Shown here piece by piece: positions 63,546 to 64,000 of a DNA stretch of 64,000 nucleotides. This DNA is from Megaustenia siamemsis (taxonomy: Eukaryota; Mollusca; Gastropoda; Stylommatophora; Ariophantidae). The stretch is from assembly GCA_032433765.1 (NCBI GenBank), contig JAVIAB010000124.1:97834202-97898201 (forward strand). Direction: 5' to 3'. The notes below the pieces were generated by a model. The model searched no databases. It worked only from the letters and a program-made list of their open reading frames with translations, and had not been told where the DNA came from. The position numbers and the translations under genes are program-made. The first letter of the stretch is position 1; the number at the start of each line of letters is the position of its first letter.

Positions 63546-63711
63546 TTTTTTTTTTTTTTAGTATTGCTATTATCAGCTTTACAGCAGCTTCGCATCTCTA
63601 CGCATCTTGATACCTTTACCTCTTTACTAGTGAATGTTCATTTACAAATCACAATTTTCATTTAATTCTGAAATAATTCTTTCACCACCTACTACTAACC
63701 AGTAGTATTAT

Positions 63712-64000
63712 CATCATCAAGTACCGGGCCTGCTGGCGTAGGTGATCATGTTTCTCTACAACTTTCGATCTCGGCAGCTATTTATTATTGCTGTTGTTGA
63801 CCTTCTGCCAAGCCATTCTCTTAAGCTGTCTGTTATTTTTTCTCTTTGCTTCCCTCTATCTCTTCGTCCCTCAATTGTTTCAGTTGTTACATTATATTCC
63901 AGCTGTTCTTTCCCATTACATGGCCAAACAATGATGATTGTTTCTTCTTAATATTGGAAATTAGCTCTCTTTTTGCTTTGAGCTCTCTCAGAACATCTTC
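63712..64000 (-). pseudogene. RTE-B' LINE 3' end, cut by window edge
   Basis: tatcatcatcaagtaccggg (tail complement), then the complement of RKLWRDMITYAS-like codons (gtaggtgatcatgtttctct, acaactttcgatctcggcag) and of FGHVMGKE and RELISNIKKK. Unexpanded at the 45-bp position. Confidence 0.9.

Overview
Kind of organism. This is a metazoan nuclear sequence, most likely from a mollusc and probably a gastropod. That placement is an inference from three things: the density of RTE-like non-LTR fragments, the tRNA-derived SINEs, and the pieces of multiple-EGF type genes. There is no prokaryotic gene layout, no RNA gene and no complete host gene. Almost everything recognisable is a mobile element, a fragment of one, or a tandem array. 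Names such as RTE-A, LINE-G, SINE-1 and Rep-X are labels used only in this answer.

Layout. 0-8 kb: 3' ends of RTE-B type retrotransposons, a 14-bp minisatellite, and two RTE-B copies whose interiors are blown up into a 25-bp array (3.4-4.4 kb) and a 45-bp array (6.0-7.6 kb). 8-15 kb: microsatellites, a 31-bp array grown from a SINE tail, and a 45-bp array. 15-24 kb: RTE fragments and minus-strand pieces of host-like extracellular protein genes (a Cys-rich tandem-domain ORF at 17.2-17.9 kb and an EGF-type fragment at 21.7-22.1 kb). 25-35 kb: two LINE-G ends, one with its zinc-finger motif amplified into a 36-bp array, plus SINEs and RTE ends. 35.7-39.1 kb: an almost intact endonuclease-RT-RNase H LINE. 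39-53 kb: Rep-X, Rep-Z with two arrays, SINEs, RTE ends and a 12-bp array. 53.5-56.6 kb: a full-length RTE-type LINE with one open frame and a 10-bp target duplication. 56.9-58.2 kb: a full-length mariner inserted in a CTAAT microsatellite. 58-64 kb: more RTE ends, a SINE split by Rep-X, and an inverted duplication.

How the parts relate. The autonomous units are the RTE-A LINE, the mariner and the RNase H LINE. The many 5'-truncated LINE ends and the SINEs are products of target-primed reverse transcription; several carry identifiable target duplications of 9-14 bp. The strongest unusual pattern is that six minisatellites sit inside transposable-element copies. Their repeat units match a short stretch of the parent element, and unexpanded copies of the same stretch occur elsewhere in this window. 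In two cases the unit is in frame with the LINE protein: the last 15 residues of an RT, and a 12-residue Cys/His motif. A second theme is Rep-X, a mobile about 0.93-kb sequence that shares a short protein-like segment and a 3' UTR-like tail with the Cys-rich ORF.
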